Shown here one piece after another: positions 16,245 through 23,627 of a stretch of 28,531 nucleotides of DNA (position 1 is its first letter; each line of letters begins with the position of its first letter). This DNA is from JBCAWW01 sp039024315 (GTDB lineage Bacteria; Bacteroidota; Bacteroidia; J057). The stretch lies in the NCBI GenBank assembly GCA_039024315.1, contig JBCCQN010000103.1, forward strand, positions 1 through 28,531, read 5' to 3'. Under the pieces are notes generated by a model. That model did not search any database, was not told the origin of the DNA, and worked only from the letters and a program-made list of their open reading frames with translations. The position numbers and the translations under genes were made by a program.

Positions 16245-18460
16245 TAAGAATGACTTTCTAGCGTAAAATAATTGTGTTTTTTGCTGGAGGGCGCGAGATA
16301 AACTAGCTCTGCCTTATCTACTTGATGAAGAGCTAGCAGGCGTTCCCATTGTCCTAGGGCTCTGCGTGCAGTACGCCCCTTTTGAACAGGAAGCAGGCAG
16401 CGGTCACAGCGCTTCAATAAAGGCCAAGCTTCTTGCCCTTGCTTGAGAGAAGGCACATTGAGCAGCACATAATCATAATCCTCAATCATTCGTAACAACT
16501 CATCTCCTAGATGTTGATGATGGAGTATTTCTGAAGGGATATAGTGCCTACTACTCCCAGTAGAGATGAAATCGACATTGTCCAAATCAGTCTTAAGGAT
16601 GAAGGCCTGATAATCCGCTTCCTCCCGCACCATTTCTTTGATGCCTGGCAGTCCCTCGAACCCCCACTTTTTGCTGAGTTGGGAAACAAAGAGGTCTGCA
16701 TCTATTACTATTGCTCGCTTACCAATCGCGCTTAAAGCTTTAGCAAGATTGAAAATGAATAAAGAACTGTTTTCCCGGTAACTGGCCGAGAAAACCCCAA
16801 TTAAGGAGATTTGCAGAGAATCTAATTGGATTTTCATGGCGAGATTGACCGCTTCGGCGCTAATCAGATTTGCCTCAGGAGATAGAAAACTTTGCTGAGC
16901 GAGTAAGGGAAGATCAGTATGCACTACTAAATCAGAAAGACGCCAAACGCGCCCACTAAGCACCAAAAAGAGATGGATGGCAAAGCAACACAAAAGACCA
17001 AAACTTAGGCCCGTTACCCCCATCCGAATCTCAGGATTGGGTTTGAGATAAGTGTGAGCAGGAATCGCTTCTTCCAGTAGGATATGAAAGGTTTCTTCGG
17101 AGGCGGTGGAGATATCAGCCTCTGCCTTTTTCTCTAATAGATTTTCGTAGCGAGCTTCGGCTGCCTTGAGATTGCGTTGCAATTGGATCCATTCTCTAGC
17201 GGTGCCAGGGATTTGATCGATCAAAGATCGAACCCGCCGATTTTCTGCTTGGTACTGCTTGATCTTTCTTTGATTGGTGTTTAGCGTATTTTGTACGCTC
17301 AGGCCAATGCGATGCCTTAGGTTTATGATTTGCCGATCTAAGACGTCAAGCTCAGGATGATTATCCTGATAGATTCGCTTTAATCTAGTGCGAGTTAAGG
17401 CCAAGGCTCGCAAGCGACGAACGCCATTGAGGTAGGTCTCAGAGTTGATTACATCATAAGTTAGGCCCGGATCTAGTAGAGTGGTATCGTTTTGGAAAGC
17501 TTCTTCAATCCGTTGCAGGCCTTTGTTTTCCAATGATAAAAACATCTCCTGCTGAATCAATATACCCAATTGATCTAGGCGCTCACTTAGCACGGGAGCA
17601 TAGTTTTCGATTTGATTAGCTTTTTGGTAATCAAGCAGCTCTCTTTCGGCTAATTGGACCTTTTGGTAGGCATCTTGCATCTCTGCTATGAGCAGATTTT
17701 GACTGCCTTGAGCATTGATGGCCTTGGTTTCGCGAAAATCATTTAGGTAGGCCCTTGCGAGGGCATTGGCGAAATCAGCCGCTCTTTGCGCGCTTTCATC
17801 CCAAGTATAAAAGTTGACGATGGCGACTTTTTCGTCTTGCAGACGAATCAATAAATCTTCCCCATTGCCAAAATCTTCCATTTGCCCTTCTAGGCTATTG
17901 AAGGTAAAGGCAAAGCGTTCGGCGGGACGCCAAAGCGCTAAGTAGGCCTGATTAAGTTGAATAATGAGATCACCTTGCGGTAGAGATAAGCGTTCGCCGA
18001 GGGCGCCCATAAACTCGGTACCATCGGGCAGGATAAGCCTAAACTGAGTACTATCGAGGACTTCAAGGGTGATTTTTTGATCCTCAAAACGCGCTTCCCC
18101 TTCAATCTGAAAAAGAGTAGCTGGATATTGATCGCGCCAATTGCCATCGGCATGTCGGTAAAAACTGATAGGCAGATCCATCAACTCGATGGCCATCTGT
18201 AAAATCCTATCAGACCGCATTACCTCCAGCTCAACCGTGTATTTGCCAATCACGGAAAAGGCCTCGATATGCTCTAGAAATTTAGTGAGGGCGGTGTGTT
18301 GGTCATTAAGCTTGATGGTGGCCCGAGACTCATAAACCCGTAACATGTGTTTCGCTTCTCGCTGGCCATAGGCAATACCGAATAATATGGCTAGGGTAAC
18401 TAGCCAGAAGTACTTAACAATGGGGCCAAAGACCCTTTTTATGTCAAGACTGTCATTCAT
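16244..18460 (-). CDS. Wzz/tyrosine-autokinase-like polysaccharide co-polymerase, degenerate nucleotide site (copy 1)
   Basis: A 738-residue inner-membrane protein of the Wzc/GumC class. The first membrane span lies near 17-32, a periplasmic coiled-coil Wzz region covers about 45-470 (heptads near 250-290 and 395-450), the second span is near 479-502, and a cytosolic BY-kinase-like domain occupies 545-720. The kinase motifs are broken: where Walker A should read GxGKST the protein has R562-E-N564-S565-S566-L567, losing both the lysine and the following Thr; Walker A' survives (VIDADL, 585-590); Walker B is DYVLLNVPS with Asn668 in place of the Asp and Ser671 for Pro. The C-terminus has only two scattered tyrosines and no Tyr cluster. 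It overlaps the Wza gene by an ATGA. I infer that it no longer phosphorylates; its chain-length scaffold role could persist. Confidence 0.85.
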   Translation of the reverse strand: MNDSLDIKRVFGPIVKYFWLVTLAILFGIAYGQREAKHMLRVYESRATIKLNDQHTALTKFLEHIEAFSVIGKYTVELEVMRSDRILQMAIELMDLPISFYRHADGNWRDQYPATLFQIEGEARFEDQKITLEVLDSTQFRLILPDGTEFMGALGERLSLPQGDLIIQLNQAYLALWRPAERFAFTFNSLEGQMEDFGNGEDLLIRLQDEKVAIVNFYTWDESAQRAADFANALARAYLNDFRETKAINAQGSQNLLIAEMQDAYQKVQLAERELLDYQKANQIENYAPVLSERLDQLGILIQQEMFLSLENKGLQRIEEAFQNDTTLLDPGLTYDVINSETYLNGVRRLRALALTRTRLKRIYQDNHPELDVLDRQIINLRHRIGLSVQNTLNTNQRKIKQYQAENRRVRSLIDQIPGTAREWIQLQRNLKAAEARYENLLEKKAEADISTASEETFHILLEEAIPAHTYLKPNPEIRMGVTGLSFGLLCCFAIHLFLVLSGRVWRLSDLVVHTDLPLLAQQSFLSPEANLISAEAVNLAMKIQLDSLQISLIGVFSASYRENSSLFIFNLAKALSAIGKRAIVIDADLFVSQLSKKWGFEGLPGIKEMVREEADYQAFILKTDLDNVDFISTGSSRHYIPSEILHHQHLGDELLRMIEDYDYVLLNVPSLKQGQEAWPLLKRCDRCLLPVQKGRTARRALGQWERLLALHQVDKAELVYLAPSSKKHNYFTLESHS

Positions 18461-19230
18461 CCGCCATTGATACTGTTGACGATAGACATGATGAGGGCAA
18501 CACTACCGATTGCACCAACTATCGGTACAATTTTGCCAGAGACCGTCTGCTCGAATGCCTTGGCTCTTCGCTCTGGTACATAAATCACATCCCGACTGCG
18601 GAGACTTAAATCTTTGACAAACAAGATGTCTCGGTCGGTAAGGTCAAAGTATAGTTCTTCTAAACTACCGTCTGGATGCGTTCGGAGAATCCGAATTTTT
18701 GAACGGTCAGCATAATCCGTAAAACCTCCAGCCTCGCCAACCAGCTCAATCAAGGAAAAAGGTTCCTTATCTAATTGGTAGTTTGCGGGAGTATTGATTT
18801 CTCCGATGATGGTTACCTCCAGACTCAGAATGCGGAGATAGACAATCGGATCTTTGAGGTATTTGGAGAATAGTGAGGTCAGATATAGATCTGCTTCACG
18901 GGCGCTTAATTCCGAAATTTTCACTTCTCCAATGAGAGGAAGGGTGATTTCTCCTCTGGCATCAATCGAAATGTATTTTCCTTGTTCGAGGGTTGAGCTA
19001 AAGACACTGAAAGCGGAACCTACGCCGAGCTCATCATGTCCCCATACGCTTAAAATGATTTTATCGCTGGGTTGCAGAATATGCTCATATGGCTCAACCA
19101 TGACGGTTTCAGGACCGGTATAGCCCAACTCCTTAGGTTGAAATAGCCATTGGGGTGTACAGGCGTTGAGACTAAAAAGGACAAGGATCAATAGCCAATG
19201 CAAGTATTTTGGAAAAGGTATTTTTTGCAT
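18457..19230 (-). CDS. Wza-like polysaccharide export lipoprotein
   Basis: A 257-residue outer-membrane export protein. The N-terminus is a lipoprotein signal with lipobox LNAC ending at Cys24, directing lipid attachment. A polysaccharide export (Poly_export) domain spans about 50-135, with LQPSDKIILSVWGHDEL and GEITLPLIGEVKISELSA typical of the family; an SLBB-type region with GEINTPANYQL and LIELVGEAGGFTDYADRSKI follows. The end (about 232-252) is a hydrophobic segment, IVPIVGAIGSVALIMSIV, consistent with the amphipathic helix ring that forms the outer-membrane pore in Wza; here it is rather hydrophobic. It lies between two Wzz-like genes, 11 bases after copy 2 and overlapping copy 1 by 4 bases, so a single pore would serve both. 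Confidence 0.92.
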   Translation of the reverse strand: MQKIPFPKYLHWLLILVLFSLNACTPQWLFQPKELGYTGPETVMVEPYEHILQPSDKIILSVWGHDELGVGSAFSVFSSTLEQGKYISIDARGEITLPLIGEVKISELSAREADLYLTSLFSKYLKDPIVYLRILSLEVTIIGEINTPANYQLDKEPFSLIELVGEAGGFTDYADRSKIRILRTHPDGSLEELYFDLTDRDILFVKDLSLRSRDVIYVPERRAKAFEQTVSGKIVPIVGAIGSVALIMSIVNSINGG

Positions 19231-19241
19231 GTCTGCTTTGT

Positions 19242-21644
19242 CTATTTAGGTTTTCTGCCAAAGATTTTGTTGATCGCATGCATAATGACAGCGCGCCTAT
19301 CTCCATTACCGAGTTTAGCAAATGCTCGATAGGAGCCATCAAAATCTCGGTGCAGTAATAAGGCCTTAAAGGTGTTTTTGAGGAGGCGACGACGAGCCCC
19401 TTGGCCAATGCTCGGCAGCTCAGTACTATCTAAGGTATAGGTAGCCTGCCTTTGATTTTCGCTGATGATAAAGCCGATGTAGGTATTGACGATTTCAAAG
19501 GAGCGTAAAAGACTCTCCGCCTTTTTTAATTGCGGGAAGCGAGTACGACCGGCCCTGACGGACAAAAGATTTAGCTCAGAGCGCCGCATAATCGGAATAG
19601 CATCCATTACCGTCTGTAAAGGAGGCAGATGATAAATGATACGGTCATATCTCTCTTGAAATGTTTCGTGTAGCTCACCTAAGTAGGGATTGAGAATAAT
19701 GCCTGTAGGAATGCCTTCATTGAGCGTTCCCGCAGGGAGAAAATCTAAATCCTTTATACTGCTATCAAGGCGGAAGTTATCAAAGTCCAGTCTCTCACGG
19801 ACTAGTTTGCACATTCCTTCCTCATTGGATACTCCTAAGTAATGATGGAGCGTGGCCTCGTATAAGTCCAGGTCAACTAATAAAGTCTTGTGGCCGATAG
19901 CGGCAAAGGCCTTAGCGAGGTTAAAGGCCAAAATGTCCTTGCCTTGAGAGGAAGCACAGGCTGAGACACAAATCGTCTTGGCGTCCTTGGCGAGGAGAAG
20001 ATTGGTGGTAAGGTTGATAAAATCTTGAGTTACCGCAGCACCATCTTCAGGAATTTTACGGACGGTACCGATTACTGGCAGATCGAAATTGTCTTGCACA
20101 TCTTTTACATCTGCGATGCCGGCTCTTAGGTAATGAATCAAGAATACAATCAGCATCCCAAACATTGCGCCGACCAAAGTCGCCACGCCCATAATCAAAG
20201 ATTTCTGGGGGCTAAGTGCCATTTTTGGCACTGGGGCATATTCTAGTACTTTGTGAAAGGAGATATTTGAGGCAGCGCCAATCGAAGCTTCGGCCTTCTT
20301 CTCAAGGAGGAAAGACAATACTTGCTCATTGGTAAACTTCTGCCGCTGTAGCGTAACGATTCTCTTTTCAATCTCTGGGAGCTTACGGAAGTCCGAATCT
20401 GCCTCCTCAAGTTCATACTCGATATCTAACGCCTTGGCTCTAACCGTTGCAAGAGTATTCTGTACACTTCGAACCAGAATCTTACGAATGCGGGCGATTT
20501 CTTGATCCAGTTTTAATACCTCCGGATGCTTGACCGTATACTTTTGTAGGAGGTCTCTTCTATCACTGCTGATATCTGAGAGTTGCTTCAAAGCATCCGT
20601 AAAGGCAGCATCTTGGACTGACTCATAATTAGGAGTCATATTAGGATCTAAGGTATCACCCGTGATATACTGAAGGAGGTTTTCGAGTTCTGTTCGTTGC
20701 AGCCCTAAATTGAGCTTTCGGACTTCCAAGTCGGTGATTCGCTTGAGCTTTGCGTCTGCTTCGAGCTTCATATCGACCACTTGGGTATTGGCCTTATAAT
20801 TGGCTAAGCGAGATTCTGCTTCTTTCAAGACTTGCTCAACCGTATCTACTTGGCGATTGATAAAAGTGAGAACCTTGCCTGCGGATTCGGTTTTATTGTC
20901 GATAAAGTCTTCTATATAGGTTTCTGCCAATGTATTGACTAAGTCAGCCGCAAGCTCTGGCACCTCATGTGTATAGGCGATTTTGACGATGGAGATCTCC
21001 TTATCTAAGAGGACAACCTTCAGATTATGATTGGCGAAGAGAGAAAGCAGCTTGGCATCATCATAGACGGTAAAACCATAATGACCGGGGTTCAATTCGG
21101 CCCCATAAGCATCTTCTACTAAAAGCCTGAACTTCAAGCCTTCCAGCTCAATACTATCCCCAATACTTGCTTGGTGATATTGGGTTTCTTCTCCCACCAA
21201 ATAGAAAAGCTCAAAGCTTTCTAAGTCTTCGTTGAGGGTAAACTGAATGTGCTTATTATACCAACTTGAGTCTTTAATGGCTGCTTCTACCCGAAATGGA
21301 TTTTTGCCATATAGATGCCGTGCTTTGCCCCGCTGATATTTAAAATAACCCGTGCTTACGTCAAGTTTTCGCAGCGTTTTGAGCATCAAATACTTTGACT
21401 TAAGCACTTCTACTTCTGTAAGGATTAGGCCCGTCATGGAGAAGGCCTCGAAGTTTTCGAGAAAGGCCGAAGCACCACTTTCCTTATCGTTGATCTGAAG
21501 GGTACCTACAGTCATGTAGGTCGGGATTGCATAATAGAGATAACGATAGCCCAAGCCAGCCCCCACCAACAAACACACAATTATGATGGGTAGGCCTTTG
21601 AGAAAAGGACGTACAAATCGCAATATATTTCCAGCACCTTTCAT
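19242..21644 (-). CDS. Wzz/tyrosine-autokinase-like polysaccharide co-polymerase, degenerate nucleotide site (copy 2)
   Basis: An 800-residue relative of copy 1 and the first gene of the operon. Membrane spans lie near 17-34 and 483-504; the periplasmic Wzz region between them has coiled coils around 255-325 and 400-450, and shares with copy 1 the FLENFEAFSMTG / FLEHIEAFSVIG block (here 61-72). The cytosolic BY-kinase-like domain (about 555-735) has Q567-G568-K569-D570-I571 at Walker A, keeping GK but losing the metal-binding Ser/Thr; Walker A' reads LLVDLDL (588-594); Walker B reads DRIIYHLPP with His672 where an Asp is expected. A basic extension (about 740-800) with no tyrosine cluster follows. 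Family membership is clear; inactivity as a kinase is my inference from the residues. Confidence 0.87.
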   Translation of the reverse strand: MKGAGNILRFVRPFLKGLPIIIVCLLVGAGLGYRYLYYAIPTYMTVGTLQINDKESGASAFLENFEAFSMTGLILTEVEVLKSKYLMLKTLRKLDVSTGYFKYQRGKARHLYGKNPFRVEAAIKDSSWYNKHIQFTLNEDLESFELFYLVGEETQYHQASIGDSIELEGLKFRLLVEDAYGAELNPGHYGFTVYDDAKLLSLFANHNLKVVLLDKEISIVKIAYTHEVPELAADLVNTLAETYIEDFIDNKTESAGKVLTFINRQVDTVEQVLKEAESRLANYKANTQVVDMKLEADAKLKRITDLEVRKLNLGLQRTELENLLQYITGDTLDPNMTPNYESVQDAAFTDALKQLSDISSDRRDLLQKYTVKHPEVLKLDQEIARIRKILVRSVQNTLATVRAKALDIEYELEEADSDFRKLPEIEKRIVTLQRQKFTNEQVLSFLLEKKAEASIGAASNISFHKVLEYAPVPKMALSPQKSLIMGVATLVGAMFGMLIVFLIHYLRAGIADVKDVQDNFDLPVIGTVRKIPEDGAAVTQDFINLTTNLLLAKDAKTICVSACASSQGKDILAFNLAKAFAAIGHKTLLVDLDLYEATLHHYLGVSNEEGMCKLVRERLDFDNFRLDSSIKDLDFLPAGTLNEGIPTGIILNPYLGELHETFQERYDRIIYHLPPLQTVMDAIPIMRRSELNLLSVRAGRTRFPQLKKAESLLRSFEIVNTYIGFIISENQRQATYTLDSTELPSIGQGARRRLLKNTFKALLLHRDFDGSYRAFAKLGNGDRRAVIMHAINKIFGRKPK

Positions 21645-21855
21645 AAATAATCCCTAGGGTGGATCTTTCGGCTATTAATCCCATGCAAAATATATTTCAA
21701 ACGATAGTTTTTTACATTGAACCTCCATTCAGGATTACATCCTCCGTATCCAGAAAATCGACGCCAAAGCCAATTTTCATACATCCTTACAGATCAGGAA
21801 AAAAAAATTGCAAATTGGATTAAACCTTTGGAGATCGAGAGATTCTAAATAGTAC

Positions 21856-22416
21856 ATGGTCGTTACGGAAGAAAAACAGCTCCTGCTTCTTGTTCGAGAT
21901 CCTGCTACTCGACATCAAGGCTTTGAAGGCATAGTGCGCAATTATCAGAAGCCGCTATACTTTCATATTAGGCGAATCGTGATCGAGCATGCGGATGCAG
22001 ACGATGTACTGCAAAACACTTTTTTAAAGGCGTGGCGCTACATCGACAACTTTCGAGCAGATGCTAGCCTCAAGACGTGGCTATACCGTATCGCTACTAA
22101 TGAGGCGATCAGTTTGCTCAACAAGCGAAAAAAGCAGCAACATGAAGCGGTAGAGGACCTTAACAACGACCTAAGACATAGCCTGAAGCAGAGTCCATAT
22201 ATAGCAGGGGATGAAATTCAGATGAAACTACAGGAGGCAATATTACGCCTCCCCGATCGTCAAAGGTTAGTATTTAATATGCGTTATTTTGACGAGCTAA
22301 AGTATGATGAAATGGCAGAGATGCTTGAATTGAGTGTAGGCGCACTAAAGGCAAGTTATCATCATGCCGTTAAGAAAATAGAAAAGTATATCAAAGATGA
22401 TCCCTTGATCAACTGA
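21856..22416 (+). CDS. ECF-type RNA polymerase sigma factor
   Basis: A 186-residue sigma-70 family factor of the extracytoplasmic function class, with only regions 2 and 4. Region 2 (about 22-92) contains YFHIRRIVIEHADADDVLQN, FLKAWRYIDNF and LKTWLYRIATNEAISLLNKRK, which are highly typical. Region 4 (about 122-176) has LPDRQRLVFNMRYFDELKYD followed by EMAEMLELSVGALKASYHHAVKKI, a helix-turn-helix for the -35 element. It is transcribed divergently from the polysaccharide operon across a 211-base gap, and the next two genes have the layout of an anti-sigma factor and a periplasmic sensor. A near-match -7 box (AACCTTTG at 21823-21830) precedes it. Its targets are not shown; the neighbouring export operon is a candidate. 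Confidence 0.94.
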   Translation: MVVTEEKQLLLLVRDPATRHQGFEGIVRNYQKPLYFHIRRIVIEHADADDVLQNTFLKAWRYIDNFRADASLKTWLYRIATNEAISLLNKRKKQQHEAVEDLNNDLRHSLKQSPYIAGDEIQMKLQEAILRLPDRQRLVFNMRYFDELKYDEMAEMLELSVGALKASYHHAVKKIEKYIKDDPLIN

Positions 22417-22450
22417 AGCACAGGTCATTGGATTGAAATTAATTGCAGTG

Positions 22451-23074
22451 ATGGACAACAGCGATAAGAAGCACGATGAAGCGCATGAGTCTGAACTGCT
22501 CCGTTTTCTCAAAGACAGGGGAGATCCTTTTTCTACCCCAGAGGGATATTTTTCGGAGCAGCTTGAGCAGATCATGGGTAAGTTGAAGGCAGAAGACGAG
22601 AAGGATTCTGTGGAGGAGAGCCCCTCATTCGGGGAACGCTCGGTTGAGGTTTTTCAAACTCCAAGAAACTACTTTGAAGAGTTTCCCAAGCGGATGATGG
22701 CCCAATTATCGGCTCAGGAAGGCAAAACGATCAGTTTTAAACGCTTTCTTTTTCCTGCTGCCATAGCAGCAGCAATTGCGCTGCTGATAGCAGTAGGATG
22801 GTCCGGTATTCAGGTCGATTCTAACAGCCAAATGTTTAGTGATGGTATTTCAGACTTTAGTGAAAGTGAAATGCTCGCCCTCCTCGAACAGGAAGATCTG
22901 GATGCCGACCTCCTTCTAGAATTGGTGCCTGAAGACGCACTTTTCGAAAGTGAAGAGATGCTTGCCTTTCCTGAGGAAGAGCCCATTGAAGACATGGACG
23001 AATTTGATGAGGAGTTAGATGCCTTATTTGATGAGCTTGACAGCTCTGATTTAGAATCTTTATTGCTAGAATAA
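22451..23074 (+). CDS. Putative anti-sigma factor, single-pass membrane protein with hyperacidic tail
   Basis: A 207-residue protein using the ATG at 22451; the open frame extends to a TTG at 22433. It has a soluble N-terminus of about 98 residues, one membrane span (FLFPAAIAAAIALLIAVGW, about 99-117), and a 90-residue C-terminal part that is strikingly rich in Asp and Glu. Positive residues just before the span predict N-inside, C-outside. The N-terminal part repeats a motif: DPFSTPEGYFSEQLEQIMGKL (25-45) and VFQTPRNYFEEFPKRMMAQL (67-86), the TP-x-x-YF pattern seen in many small Bacteroidota membrane proteins next to ECF sigma genes. No zinc-binding anti-sigma motif (HxxxCxxC) is visible. 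The anti-sigma role is inferred from position (34 bases after the sigma gene) and topology. Confidence 0.7.
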   Translation: MDNSDKKHDEAHESELLRFLKDRGDPFSTPEGYFSEQLEQIMGKLKAEDEKDSVEESPSFGERSVEVFQTPRNYFEEFPKRMMAQLSAQEGKTISFKRFLFPAAIAAAIALLIAVGWSGIQVDSNSQMFSDGISDFSESEMLALLEQEDLDADLLLELVPEDALFESEEMLAFPEEEPIEDMDEFDEELDALFDELDSSDLESLLLE

Positions 23075-23102
23075 CCTAGCCGACACCCAACAATCAAGAG
23101 CG

Positions 23103-23564
23103 ATGAATAAGTATATATTTTCCTTTTTAATTACTGCTTTTTCCCTAGGTACGCTTTGGGGGCAAAACTATGAGCTTCCCCCTGCTAAACAACAGCAATT
23201 TGAATCTCTAAGAATTGCTTTCCTTACTAAGCGACTTAGTCTCAATAGCGCAGAAGCAAAAGTCTTTTGGCCAGTATATGATGCCTACAGAGAAGAGCTG
23301 ACCAGCATTTACAAAAAGCGCCAACGCATTGAAAGAAGAATCAAGCTGGATTTTGATGATATGTCAGAGAGTGAAATGGAAAAGCTCTCCGATGACTATA
23401 TGGCCCTTCAAAAAGATGAATATGAAGCCAGAGCTAAATATCACGAAGAATTCAAAGCTATACTCAGTGCTCGCAAGGTGATCCTGCTTTATAAAGCAGA
23501 ATCCGACCTAAATCGTGAAATGCTAAAGCGCATTCGGGAAAGCAGACAAAGCCAAAGAAATTAG
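23103..23564 (+). CDS. Spy/CpxP-like periplasmic protein of the sigma operon
   Basis: A 153-residue exported protein. A signal peptide (MNKYIFSFLITAFSLGTLWG) is followed by an almost wholly helical, charged mature region. The segment LTKRLSLNSAEAKVFWPVYDAYREEL resembles the L-x-L-t-x-x-x-A-x-x-F-W-P-x-Y pattern of small Bacteroidota proteins encoded next to ECF sigma factors, related in style to Spy/CpxP chaperone-like periplasmic sensors. There is no LTxxQ motif in its exact form. The mature chain is locally basic (KKRQRIERRIK, and the RIRESRQSQRN end), in contrast to the acidic tail of the previous protein. It is 28 bases after that gene and is the last gene before a strong hairpin terminator. 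A sensing or damping role for the sigma system is likely by analogy, not shown. Confidence 0.72.
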   Translation: MNKYIFSFLITAFSLGTLWGQNYELPPAKQQQFESLRIAFLTKRLSLNSAEAKVFWPVYDAYREELTSIYKKRQRIERRIKLDFDDMSESEMEKLSDDYMALQKDEYEARAKYHEEFKAILSARKVILLYKAESDLNREMLKRIRESRQSQRN

Positions 23565-23572
23565 CGTATTTG

Positions 23573-23622
23573 CTCATCATAAAAAAAAGCCCGTATTGCT
23601 ACGGGCTTTTTTTTATGATGAG
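23573..23622. terminator. Perfect bidirectional hairpin terminator
   Basis: A 50-base inverted repeat with arms of 23 bases pairing without mismatch around a 4-base TTGC loop (23596-23599). The core is GCCCGTA/TACGGGC, flanked by A8/T8 runs, then CTCATCAT/ATGATGAG. The T-run on each strand gives Rho-independent termination for both the sigma operon (+, stop at 23564) and the DUF349 gene (-, stop at 23628). It fills nearly the whole 63-base gap. Confidence 0.93.
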
Positions 23623-23627
23623 TTTTC

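Noticed and set aside
22810..23097. A Ser-rich minus-strand open frame
   Set aside because: It is antisense to the acidic tail of the putative anti-sigma gene, whose Glu/Asp codons read as Ser-rich in reverse.
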